From contig MPUH01000988.1 in the NCBI GenBank assembly GCA_001970955.1, forward strand, positions 1-26,901: 26,901 nt of DNA. Direction: 5' to 3'. The position numbers were made by a program, and so were the translations under genes. Below are positions 10,394-18,775 of the stretch, piece after piece (within the stretch, counting starts at the first letter, position 1; the number at the start of each line of letters is the position of its first letter). Under the pieces are notes generated by a model. The model made no database searches. It saw nothing but the letters and a program-made list of their open reading frames with translations, and was not told the origin of the DNA. The stretch comes from Stentor coeruleus (lineage: Eukaryota > Ciliophora > Heterotrichea > Heterotrichida > Stentoridae).

Positions 10394-11164
10394 ATGTTCT
10401 GGAGATCTATTCGATACTTATTTTCAGGATTGCTTCGGGGAATTGACCTTGCAACTGATATCGCATATCTAAAGCTTTCTAATTTTAACAATATTTACCT
10501 TTACTATGCAAGTATTGTNGATATCGCATATCTAAAGCTTTCTAATTTTAACAATATTTACCTTTACTATGCAAGTATTGTTTGCTTTTTTACTCCTGCA
10601 TTTGCTTTGACAATCTCTAATTTTTTCATATGCTGCTTTTCTGCTCGTAAATCTAATGATTTTTGTGCTCAGTTACTGATTTTTTTTTTCCAGCTCTTCC
10701 TCTATCCTACAGGTCTATCTGGAGTTTTTTTATTTTCAATATTTATTTGCTACAAATCTCCATCTCCTGATTCTAATGATTCAGAAGCCAAAGCAAAGCA
10801 TAATGAAAAAATGGGTACAGTCAAATATATAGACAAAACTTGTAAAATTGTGAATTTGATATTCAAATCTATACCGCAGATGGCAATTCAAGTATATAAC
10901 AATGAATTAAATAATGCATGGACAATTATTGCAATTGTATCGATGGCCTCATCAATTGTTTCTAATATAGCTACCTTTTTTTCATTTTTCAGCATGATTG
11001 ATGAAGAGATTAAAGCTGGGAATATTGACCAAACAAGTGCAAAAGTTGTTCCAATAAACAATGAAAATATGGATGAATTAGAATATTACCCTTATGGATA
11101 TATAAATGAAATTGAGGATAAAAATAAAGTTGTTTTTATTAAAACTACTAAGCGCGATAACTAA
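10394..11164 (+). CDS. XK/XKR-related membrane protein, copy 1 (235 aa after collapsing artefact)
   Basis: The frame of 256 codons includes 21 false codons from the duplicated overlap around N 10519; the corrected product is 235 aa. It starts with a short basic segment and a hydrophobic helix with two Asp (IDLATDIAYLK), then has hydrophobic helices at about residues 35-60 and 68-100, a polar loop with KHNEKMGTVKYIDK, the segment FKSIPQMAIQVYNN, one more hydrophobic helix, and a polar tail. D-x-x-x-D early in TM1 and PQ-x-x-x-Q-x-Y in a late helix are features of the XK family, some of whose members are lipid scramblases or their partners. XK proteins are normally about twice as long with more helices, so this is a half-size relative or a diverged lineage. 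Its paralogue lies about 970 bp downstream on the same strand. Confidence 0.6.
   Translation: MFWRSIRYLFSGLLRGIDLATDIAYLKLSNFNNIYLYYASIXDIAYLKLSNFNNIYLYYASIVCFFTPAFALTISNFFICCFSARKSNDFCAQLLIFFFQLFLYPTGLSGVFLFSIFICYKSPSPDSNDSEAKAKHNEKMGTVKYIDKTCKIVNLIFKSIPQMAIQVYNNELNNAWTIIAIVSMASSIVSNIATFFSFFSMIDEEIKAGNIDQTSAKVVPINNENMDELEYYPYGYINEIEDKNKVVFIKTTKRDN
10457..10581. repeat. assembly overlap duplicated around N 10519
   Basis: Copies 10457..10518 and 10520..10581 (62 bp) are identical. The insertion of 63 nt is in frame. The paralogue at 12139 has only one copy of the encoded segment, confirming that the duplication is artificial. Confidence 0.95.
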
Positions 11165-12138
11165 ATTTCATACATAAAAATAATAAAGATTATTATTGAT
11201 TATAAGATTATTTTATAAGTAAAGCATATTAATTTAACATAAATAATAAATAATAGATGATACATATTTTAGTATTTAAATGATAAATTATGTAAAAAAA
11301 GTAAACATTTTATCATTATTTTAGATTTATCAACATAATTTTTTTATAAAATATAGGCTTAAAATGCTGAATATTTTTTCTGTCAAATATATTTTGGATT
11401 CTTTTTTAATTAATCATGAATAGAGACAGTTATTCTATAATAATGAGATATTTGTATACTCACATTTTTTTATAGGTTGAAAAATTATAATTTCCAAGAT
11501 AAATTTTTGTATACTTTGCATTATATAATAAGGTTGGATTACCAAAATGCCAAAAAAATATAAAAATTCATTGTTAAACAAGTTAAAAGTAGCAATATAA
11601 AATTATCAAAGAAATCAAAAATAATAACAATATAAAATTATCAAAGAAATCAAAAATAATAACAATCACAGAGCGCATAATAGTTTTCTATATAAAATAT
11701 AAGTATCTGTAATTTAAGACATGCTCTTGAAACATTTACTAAAAATAATAATTAAATTTTTTTTAGACTTGAAAAATTTGTAATATTTTACCTTTTTAGC
11801 TCTTATTTTAATACAATTTTTAATAAATTCGCATTTTGGTAAGCAAGGTTAATAGAAATAGCTAGGCTAGATAAAAAATATATACTAATCAACTAATTCT
11901 CATATAATATTCTTAATGTTTTCCCTATATATTCTTTTGTTTAATTCTAAGTATTTTTAGGCAATTTTCAAATAAAAAATTGAATCCTAAACACAGTATA
12001 GCCAATGACTCTTAAAGCTTATCCTTTAAGTTATAAATCTTAAAACAATAAATTTACTATTATAAATATACTATTCTACCAAAACAAGCTCTTAAAATTA
12101 TGTCAGTTATATTATCTAAGTAATATTAAAATATAAAT
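11165..12138. other. AT-rich spacer between the tandem XKR-like genes
   Basis: No frame with protein character was found. It contains the 35-bp direct repeat at 11593..11662 and otherwise only A/T-rich sequence; the promoter of the second copy should be near its right end. Confidence 0.6.
11593..11662. repeat. 35-bp perfect tandem repeat, two copies
   Basis: Units 11593..11627 and 11628..11662 are identical and are followed by caat, the start of a third. There is no N, so it is distinct from the contig-overlap artefacts. Two abutting copies without spacers exclude CRISPR. Confidence 0.9.
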
Positions 12139-12801
12139 ATGCTTTCAAAAGCAATTGAATTCCTCATATTAGGATTACTGCGTGCATTTGACCTTATAAC
12201 TGATATCGCATACCTTAAATTATCAAATTTCTACAACATTTACCTTTATTATGGTAGTATTGCTTGCCTCTTTGCTCCTTCAATAATTATAACTATAAGC
12301 AATTTTTTAACTTGCTGCTATTCAGTTCGGAAATTAAGTGATTTTTGTAGTCAACTTTTATACTACTTTTTTATACTTTTTTGTTATCCTTCCGGTTTGT
12401 CTGGGGTTTTTTACTTTTTTGTACTTATATGTTACACTGCTCCATCAAAAGATACAAAAGATATTGAAGCTATAAAAAAGCATAAAGAAAAAATGCATTC
12501 TATTAAGTATATTGACAAAATTTGCAAAATTTCAGAGTTGATTTTTAAATGTATTCCGCAGATGATGATACAAATTTATAATAACGAATACGCTAATGCG
12601 TGGACGGCTATTGCATATTTATCAATAGTTGCTTCTATTCTTAGTAGTTTATCTACCTTTTTTTCATTTTGTTCAATGATAGATAAAGAAATTAAATACG
12701 AAAATGAAGATATAACAGCTTTAAAAATTCAGCCTATGAAACAAGTTAGTAATGGCCAAGAAGAGTTTTATCAAAGTGGGTTTGTAGATGATTATGTCTA
12801 A
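12139..12801 (+). CDS. XK/XKR-related membrane protein, copy 2 (220 aa)
   Basis: This is a paralogue of the 10394..11164 gene with the same order of helices and near-identical blocks: TDIAYLKLSNF, YPSGLSGVF, KYIDK, IPQMMIQIYNNE, and NAWT followed by an Ala/Ser-rich helix ending SMID-EIK. It has the early D-x-x-x-D (FDLITDIAYLK) and the PQ-x-x-x-Q-x-Y segment typical of XK-related proteins, but about half the usual length. The last 30 residues differ from copy 1, so the tail is evolving freely. It sits in tandem on the same strand, which points to local gene duplication. A membrane role in lipid scrambling is only a family-based guess. The ATG at 12139 aligns with the start of copy 1. Confidence 0.65.
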   Translation: MLSKAIEFLILGLLRAFDLITDIAYLKLSNFYNIYLYYGSIACLFAPSIIITISNFLTCCYSVRKLSDFCSQLLYYFFILFCYPSGLSGVFYFFVLICYTAPSKDTKDIEAIKKHKEKMHSIKYIDKICKISELIFKCIPQMMIQIYNNEYANAWTAIAYLSIVASILSSLSTFFSFCSMIDKEIKYENEDITALKIQPMKQVSNGQEEFYQSGFVDDYV

Positions 12802-13844
12802 GGGTATGCTTCTTAAATTAAGGCCACTTAGATAATAAGTATTTAATCTTAGTATGATAAAATAAAAGTGTATTGCAATAAATTGATAAATCTTTATTGA
12901 AATTCTTTATTTTTCTATGCTAAATATTTTGAAAATGCAAATTGATTATAAAATATAGCCTTGAAAATTATTGTGGTTTATAAAACTTATTTGAAAATTA
13001 TCAAATACTATAAATAATATATTTTTAATACTTTTATGTATATAAACTGAATATTATGAGGTAGGATTTAAGCTTTGGATCAAGTTTTAATAGATATTTT
13101 CTTGAAGATTCTAATAAAGAGTAATAGCTTATATTGAATATTGTTTTATTGTCTCGTAAAATTTATCGGCTTATCATGAAATTTTAAGTTGTTTTGAATA
13201 TTAAGATTTTGATTGTTGAGAAATGAGATAATTATGCTAAGGATGATAATATTGAGATAATTATCTTTTGAATATTAAGATTTTGATTGTTGAGAAATGA
13301 GATAATTATGCTAAGGATGATAATATTGAGATAATTATCTAAATAATTCATTTATATATAATTTAGAACCTTACAGGCAGAGTGTCTTTGGTTAGAAGTA
13401 CAATATAAGATTATATTTTTCTTTTAATTATACTGAAAATAATCTTATAAAAATCAGGTATTCAAAAACTGAAGGATAACTTAATAAGTTTATTATAATA
13501 AATACTATTTATATTTTATTTGCTTATATAGTATTAGGCAATTTTTACAACCCTCATCAATATCTTTGATAAGCATTTTTTTCACTTCCTTGTTTTATAT
13601 TTTCCTCAGTTATATTTTATATACTTATATTGAGTCTTTTTAATAAAAATAATTAATAAGTATAAGTCCAGCTTTACATTGAATATATTAAAAAATTGGA
13701 TCATCACACTAAATAAATAAACACAATTTTATTATATAATCCAGATTCTATAAAGATTCTCATACAATATTTCTATTAAAATCCTAATCTCAGACTTATA
13801 AAATAATTCTAATATTATCCTAATCCTTATCAACTATTTCCTAA
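12802..13844. other. convergent AT-rich spacer
   Basis: This lies between the 3' ends of XKR-like copy 2 (+) and the RING gene (-). The only structure seen is the 74-bp tandem repeat at 13192..13339. No convincing coding frame is present. Confidence 0.6.
13192..13339. repeat. 74-bp perfect tandem repeat, two copies
   Basis: Units 13192..13265 and 13266..13339 are identical with no N between them. Each unit ends in the perfect palindrome GATAATTATC and contains a near copy (gataattatg) about 29 bp earlier. Origin unknown: it could be a recent tandem duplication or another overlap artefact joined without a gap. Confidence 0.9.
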
Positions 13845-15754
13845 TTAATTTTCTATATGTATGAGTTTTTTTGGTATTCCTTTAATTTTATTCGTTTCAT
13901 GATCAATTTGATAATACAACATTTTCTTCAAATCAGCAATATTAGATAAAACCCCTCTATTATAAATCTCAATCCTTTCACTTTTACCAAATTTTTTTTC
14001 TAACTGATTTCTAATCCATTTTGGTAAAGGTTTTAAATCTTTATCCATTTGCAAAAACCAACAACAATCCTCATCTTGATTTCTAGGCCTAGTTGAATGG
14101 CCTCTTGTCCTACCTCTAACTAATATAAATTTATTCTTATCATCTTTTTGTGAATCTCTATTACGATCACTTTCAGCTGAACCATCTGAAGGACAATCTC
14201 CCCAATTAACAGCTTCATAAGGATTTTTATCGAATTTATTATGTTTTTCTTCCTCTTGGTTTTTGATTTCTTGATTATTGATGATATTTGATTCATTTTT
14301 TATGTTAGAATTCATGTTTCCACTCGGCCCTTTGTAATTATTATTCTGCTTATAATTTCCTCTTCTTAAATCAACATTTGGAGCTACTTTATTACCCCCT
14401 TCAGTGCCATAATCCCCATGAATATTTTTATTTATATCAAGCTTTACCTGGTCTTTTTGTATCATTTTTGGTTCATTTTGATCTGGAAGTTTATCAGGAC
14501 TAGGTTTTTGATTTAAGTCTTGTGATTTTAATCCTTGCGAAAGGTTTATTGGTTTTATAGGAATATTAGGTTTTGATTGAATAATTGGACTAGATTGACT
14601 ATTATATGCAACTCCTGAAATCCTAGGGTTTTTTGCCATAGGTCCTGATATAATATTTTCAGCAACTTCATTTATCTTTTTATTATTCAATAACTGTTCA
14701 GGACTTAAAGGTGGATTATTAATATAAGGATTTGAGCTTGGATTAATAACATTATTATCTCTAGGGCTAGTATTCTTCACACCTTGCAAATGATCATCAA
14801 TTTTTATTGGCTCNTTTCTAAAGGATTTGAGCTTGGATTAATAACATTATTATCTCTAGGGCTAGTATTCTTCACACCTTGCAAATGATCATCAATTTTT
14901 ATTGGCTCAGGCAATGTCTGAGCTTCATATTTTTTCTCATCAAAACCATCAATTTTTNAATGATCATCAATTTTTATTGGCTCAGGCAATGTCTGAGCTT
15001 CATATTTTTTCTCATCAAAACCATCAATTTTTATTATCAACTTTTCTTCATCAATACAAATACTCGCTTGAATAGTATCAGTTAATTTTTTAAATTCATT
15101 ATAAAAACCATTAGTAAAAGTGGCTTTATTAATCTTCAACTCAGTATTGTTAATAGATTTTAATGTATTAAGTCCTAATCTGCTCTCAGCATCCAAAACA
15201 CCATTATTTCTTTGTGTATCAAACAAACTTTTCATAATTTTCTGCCTTTTTTCAATAGCCACCATGATATCAGCCCTTTCTTTTTTGATTTTGTTATTGT
15301 TTATCCTATTAGATTCTTCAATTCTCTGTTTGATTTGGTTTTTTGTTGTTTTAAGCGACTGGATCATAGTTTCAATAGCATTAAAAGCTTCAGTTTCATT
15401 TTTATTGTTATAATATTTACTTTCTTCTTGGATTTCAGCTAGATTTTTTTCATGTTTTTCTAAGGCATTTATTTCATTTTGTAAATGCTTGCAACTTTCA
15501 AACAATTCGCTATTGGGAGTTGTTTTTATTATTGTTGATTGTGAATTTAATGGGGATAGTATAGTGTAGTTTATTGGAAATTTGCTTATGTCTGAGATAA
15601 ACTCTTTTTGGCACATCGGGCATATTATTATTCGCCTTTTTGTCATGCCTTCAATACATGATCTACATAAGGTATGTCCACAAGGTAACATATGAGGCTT
15701 ATGATTTTCACTGTATTTATTGAAACAGATTTCACACTCATGAGATCTTTCCAT
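13845..15754 (-). CDS. RING-finger protein, TRIM-like layout (about 579 aa after collapsing artefacts)
   Basis: The frame starts at ATG 15754 and ends at TAA 13845, with two duplicated overlaps (N at 14958 and 14814). Removing 75 and 95 bases leaves 1740 nt, exactly 580 codons. Residues 7-50 hold a canonical C3HC4 RING: CEIC, then LPCGHTLCRSC, then CPMC. A long Lys/Glu-rich coiled coil follows (about residues 85-190). Next is a short ordered stretch, then an Asn/Pro/Gln-rich disordered region of about 230 residues. It closes with a compact conserved-looking domain of about 75 residues (starting near CCWFLQMDKDLKPLPKW, later KKLIHIEN). RING plus coiled coil predicts an E3 ubiquitin ligase; substrate unknown. 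I see no B-box. I do not recognise the C-terminal domain. Confidence 0.82.
14726..14908. repeat. assembly overlap duplicated around N 14814
   Basis: Copies 14726..14813 and 14821..14908 (88 bp, offset 95) are identical, with six unmatched bases (14815..14820) at the contig tip. The offset is not a multiple of three, so it falsely splits the RING gene. Both fragments encode QGVKNTSPRDNNVINPSSNP. Confidence 0.94.
14884..15032. repeat. assembly overlap duplicated around N 14958
   Basis: Copies 14884..14957 and 14959..15032 (74 bp) are identical. The 75-nt insertion is in frame and doubles a 24-residue stretch of the RING protein. Confidence 0.95.
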
Positions 15755-16212
15755 ATTTTATAAAGAGAAATATAGGTATGGGTTAACGTTGATTAGAAGA
15801 TAGGATTAGGATAACCAATTGATGCAAATTGCTAATGGGATTTAGGAAGGAAATTAGGGAGAATATAAGGATTATGGTTGTGAAGATATGGAAAATGATA
15901 TCTGGAATGATTAGGTGCTTGGTTTTGTAGTAGTTATGAATTTTAAAGAAGTGTGCTTTATTAGGGGATGATTAGATGGAAAATATTATATAGCATTCAT
16001 ATAACCAATCATCAATCAAACTAACATAATAATCGATAAACAAAAGTCAATAAAATCCTAGAATACCTCTTTCTTCCTCTTAAAGCCTTTACTCACTCAA
16101 CCAACCCCAAACTCTTTAAAAACCAACAAAAAATCTTTTATAGACATACTAAAAAATACCCATAATCTTTACTCAACACCCGCAAGTCCATCTTCCTCAT
16201 CCTCTAAACCTA
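15755..16212. other. intergenic spacer
   Basis: The spacer runs from upstream of the RING gene start to the end of the broken TPR gene. It is slightly G-rich on the plus strand at 15780..15970 and C-rich at 16070..16190. No gene, repeat or RNA is seen. Confidence 0.5.
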
Positions 16213-16722
16213 TTACTTGGTATAGACTTTTTCATACCTTCCGGGCGGAGTTTCTTTAATGAATGTTTTAAATTCTTGATCACATTCAAGGGCCACAGCA
16301 TAATCTTCAATAGCCTGGGTAAAATTACCTTTTTATTCTGTAAAGCTCCTCTAGCATAAGTAGCATTAATATGTATAGGGTCAATTTCTAAAGCTTTCAT
16401 ATAATCTTGAAGGCTAAAATCAAGTTCTCCCAATTTCTCATATGCACAGCCTCTTAAATAATAATCACCAGCATGATGAGAATCTTATATAAATAAATTT
16501 TTACTGTCTTTTATATCTTCTTCATAAAACCTTTTTCATCAAACTTGAAGGTCTAATAAAAAGTGCTTTAGGATTATTTATGTCTTGTAAGTAATATGCA
16601 CAATTTCTAATTAAATTATCAATATCAGACCCACTTTTATATCTTAAATTTCCTTTTTGTTTAATTTGTCTTCCTCTTTGTAAAATATCACATATTATTT
16701 CAGTTTCTAAATAATCTGCCAT
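16213..16722 (-). pseudogene. TPR-repeat gene broken by two frameshifts and a stop
   Basis: Reading from ATG 16722 gives MADYLETEIICDILQRGRQI and then at least four tandem TPRs. The TPR Gly positions (YKSG, KKG, KLG, KKG) are exactly 34 residues apart when the frame is followed through its lesions: a +1 shift near 16522..16537, an in-frame TAA at 16485..16487 at TPR position 16, and a -1 shift near 16319..16338. The second reading segment continues as YYLRGCAYEKLGELDFS and KALEIDP; the last as GNFTQAIEDYAVALECD and ends VYTK at TAA 16213..16215. Both shifts sit at AAAAAGGT. An intact version would be a TPR adaptor of roughly 165 residues. No 15-16-nt intron explains the lesions. It is probably a decayed gene; sequencing error could explain the indels but not readily the stop. 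Confidence 0.72.
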
Positions 16723-16729
16723 TTAAAAT

Positions 16730-18682
16730 ATGGAAATATCAGCCTTAGTCCAAGATTATGAACGTAGAAAAAGTGGATTGGAAAGAGGCTTAGATAGGAT
16801 TCTGATGGAGAATAGTATTGAAACAAAACAGACAGTTGAAGTTATATGTGAACTTTGTGATAAACTTAATGAATTAGGTCTTGGGTTAAGCTATGTTGAT
16901 AATCTTGGGAGTATTACTAAGGAAGCATATGAAGTTTTGGATTTAACTTTGTATTTGAATAATGGGTATAAGAAAATTGTTAATGTTTGTAAAGAGGATA
17001 TCAAGAGTTTTTATGATGGGTTTTTAGAAAACCAGAATTTTGTTTTATCATTGCCTATAATACGTAGTGGAATTATTGAAGATANAACTTTGTATTTGAA
17101 TAATGGGTATAAGAAAATTGTTAATGTTTGTAAAGAGGATGTCAAGAGTTTTTATGATGGATTTTTAGAAAACCAGAATTTTGTTTTATCATTGCCTATA
17201 ATACGTAGTGGAATTATTGAAGATATTAGAGGGGAATTTGGAAAACAGAGGGAAGAACTTGAGAATGTAGTTGAAGAAGCTTGGAGGAAAGAAATTGATA
17301 TAAGCAAACAAGGGATTGTTATTTCTAAAGGGATGAAAGCTATTTCTGAGTACTTGAAAATTTTAAAAATATGGGATAAAACTGAAAATAAAATTGAAGA
17401 AGGGGTCGAAATATGTTTGGAAAACGCGATTAACATGAAAATCAATATCAAAATATTACAAAATAAATCTTTGTTAAAAGTGAAAAAAACCGAAGTGGCA
17501 ACTTTTGGTGAAAAAGTTGAGAATATTGAAGTTTTTATAAAATTCTTAAACAACTTCCTTTTTAGGACAAGAAAAATGGATAAAAATCTAGAAAAAGTTA
17601 TACAAAAACTAATCCAAGAACAAGCTATAGTATGTGTTGGGAATAAAAAGCTCCAGGAAGAGTCAATTAAACAAGCCAAAAACCTAGAATTTTTTTTAAA
17701 GGAGATGAACTTTGAAGTCTCAAGATGTTATATCGATATCCTAGACAATTGTCAAGAAACTTCATCTTTAATAACAAAAAGAATTGTACTTAAGCAGTTG
17801 AAAAGTCTTCTTGAAGGGCCGATAGAAAATGAAATTCATACAAATAAGCAAACAATAAGTGAAAACTGTGATAAATACTTGCAAATATTACAAAATATCA
17901 TAAATCATATTGAAAATTCAGAATATACGCTAATACAAAATCTATATACAGTTCGTGAAGGATCTATATTATATCAAGCTTTAAGACCTATACAAGTAAC
18001 TAGTTCTTTCTATACAATCCTCATATACTATACTGATCTCGACCATTTCTCTAATGAACTTACTAAAATCTTAACTTCAATCCAACACATCCCATCACAT
18101 CTTCAATATTTAATTGACTTTCAAGATATCATAGCTCTTATAAACAAACAGAAAAAAGAAATTTTAATTGATATCACATATGATTGTATTAGAGAAATCA
18201 AAGAAAAAACAGCTTTTATTGACTTTAAAAACTTCAAAGGAAAATTTTTTGAGCAGGAATATTCACTTAAAAAAACTCTTGACTGGATACGAGGACATCA
18301 AATAAAAAAAATCTTAAGTAAAAAAGTATATCATAAAATTTTTGGGCTTATAATTGATGAACTTATATCAGATACATCAAATAAAATCATGGAACTTAAA
18401 GATATTTATGAAAATGAGATTTTTAATTTGAAGAAATTTTTTAATAGGATTTTCCAGATCAGGGATGTTTTTGATGGAGAACGTCCTGTGAATTTTTGTA
18501 AGAATTGGATAAGACTTGAGAGTTTGTTGAAGATTATTGAAGGAAAATTGAAGGATATAGTTGGAGCTTATGAGAGGAAGGAATATGAAGGGTTGTTTAC
18601 AATTAATGAACTTAGGAAACTTTTAAAAATGCTATTTGAGGATAATGAAAACAGAAGCAAAGCCCTTGAGACAATTGTGTAG
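16730..18682 (+). CDS. ZW10: ZW10-like tethering/kinetochore protein (603 aa after collapsing artefact)
   Basis: The frame contains 47 false codons from the duplicated overlap around N 17085; without them 604 codons remain. The protein is all-helical, coiled coil at the N-terminus, with no enzymatic motif. Its last 150 residues match the C-terminal signature of ZW10: a helix ending YHKIFGLIIDELISD, a segment with NFCKNWIRLESLLKIIEGKL (ZW10: P-x-W-x-x-F-x-E-L), and the terminal INELRKLLKMLFEDNENRSK, which parallels the S-E-V-x-x-L-I-x-A-L-F-x-N-T-x-x-R ending of animal ZW10. In other eukaryotes ZW10 works in the Dsl1/NRZ tether for Golgi-to-ER vesicles and in the RZZ kinetochore complex. Human ZW10 is longer (nearly 780 aa), so the N-terminus is shortened or diverged. 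An in-frame TAA lies 6 bp before the ATG. The start is only 7 bp from the opposite ATG of the TPR relic. Confidence 0.78.
   Translation: MEISALVQDYERRKSGLERGLDRILMENSIETKQTVEVICELCDKLNELGLGLSYVDNLGSITKEAYEVLDLTLYLNNGYKKIVNVCKEDIKSFYDGFLENQNFVLSLPIIRSGIIEDXTLYLNNGYKKIVNVCKEDVKSFYDGFLENQNFVLSLPIIRSGIIEDIRGEFGKQREELENVVEEAWRKEIDISKQGIVISKGMKAISEYLKILKIWDKTENKIEEGVEICLENAINMKINIKILQNKSLLKVKKTEVATFGEKVENIEVFIKFLNNFLFRTRKMDKNLEKVIQKLIQEQAIVCVGNKKLQEESIKQAKNLEFFLKEMNFEVSRCYIDILDNCQETSSLITKRIVLKQLKSLLEGPIENEIHTNKQTISENCDKYLQILQNIINHIENSEYTLIQNLYTVREGSILYQALRPIQVTSSFYTILIYYTDLDHFSNELTKILTSIQHIPSHLQYLIDFQDIIALINKQKKEILIDITYDCIREIKEKTAFIDFKNFKGKFFEQEYSLKKTLDWIRGHQIKKILSKKVYHKIFGLIIDELISDTSNKIMELKDIYENEIFNLKKFFNRIFQIRDVFDGERPVNFCKNWIRLESLLKIIEGKLKDIVGAYERKEYEGLFTINELRKLLKMLFEDNENRSKALETIV
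16945..17225. repeat. assembly overlap duplicated around N 17085
   Basis: Copies 16945..17084 and 17086..17225 (140 bp, offset 141) differ at two positions: gaggatatc versus gaggatgtc, and gatgggttt versus gatggattt. The insertion is in frame. The mismatches suggest the two contigs came from different alleles. Confidence 0.95.
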
Positions 18683-18775
18683 TATATAAGATTTATTTGT
18701 TAGACTCCCTAAACTATATAGAAAATATTTAAATCCATAATTTACATTATCTGATTATGTATAAGAATAATCATA

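Noticed and set aside
11593-11662. CRISPR-like array
   Set aside because: Two abutting units with no spacers in a eukaryotic spacer.
16316-16332. A 14-nt GTAATTTTACCCAG segment as an intron
   Set aside because: It encodes the conserved GNFTQ part of a TPR, so it is coding; a 1-nt shift explains the frame change.
16485-16487. TAA inside the TPR array as evidence for TAA=Gln
   Set aside because: All long genes here end at TAA or TAG and none needs a sense TAA. The same relic also has two frameshifts, so decay explains it better.
16481-16510. A 21-nt GTAAAA...TATAAG segment as an intron of the TPR gene
   Set aside because: Removing it destroys the 34-residue spacing, and its length does not match the 15-nt introns.
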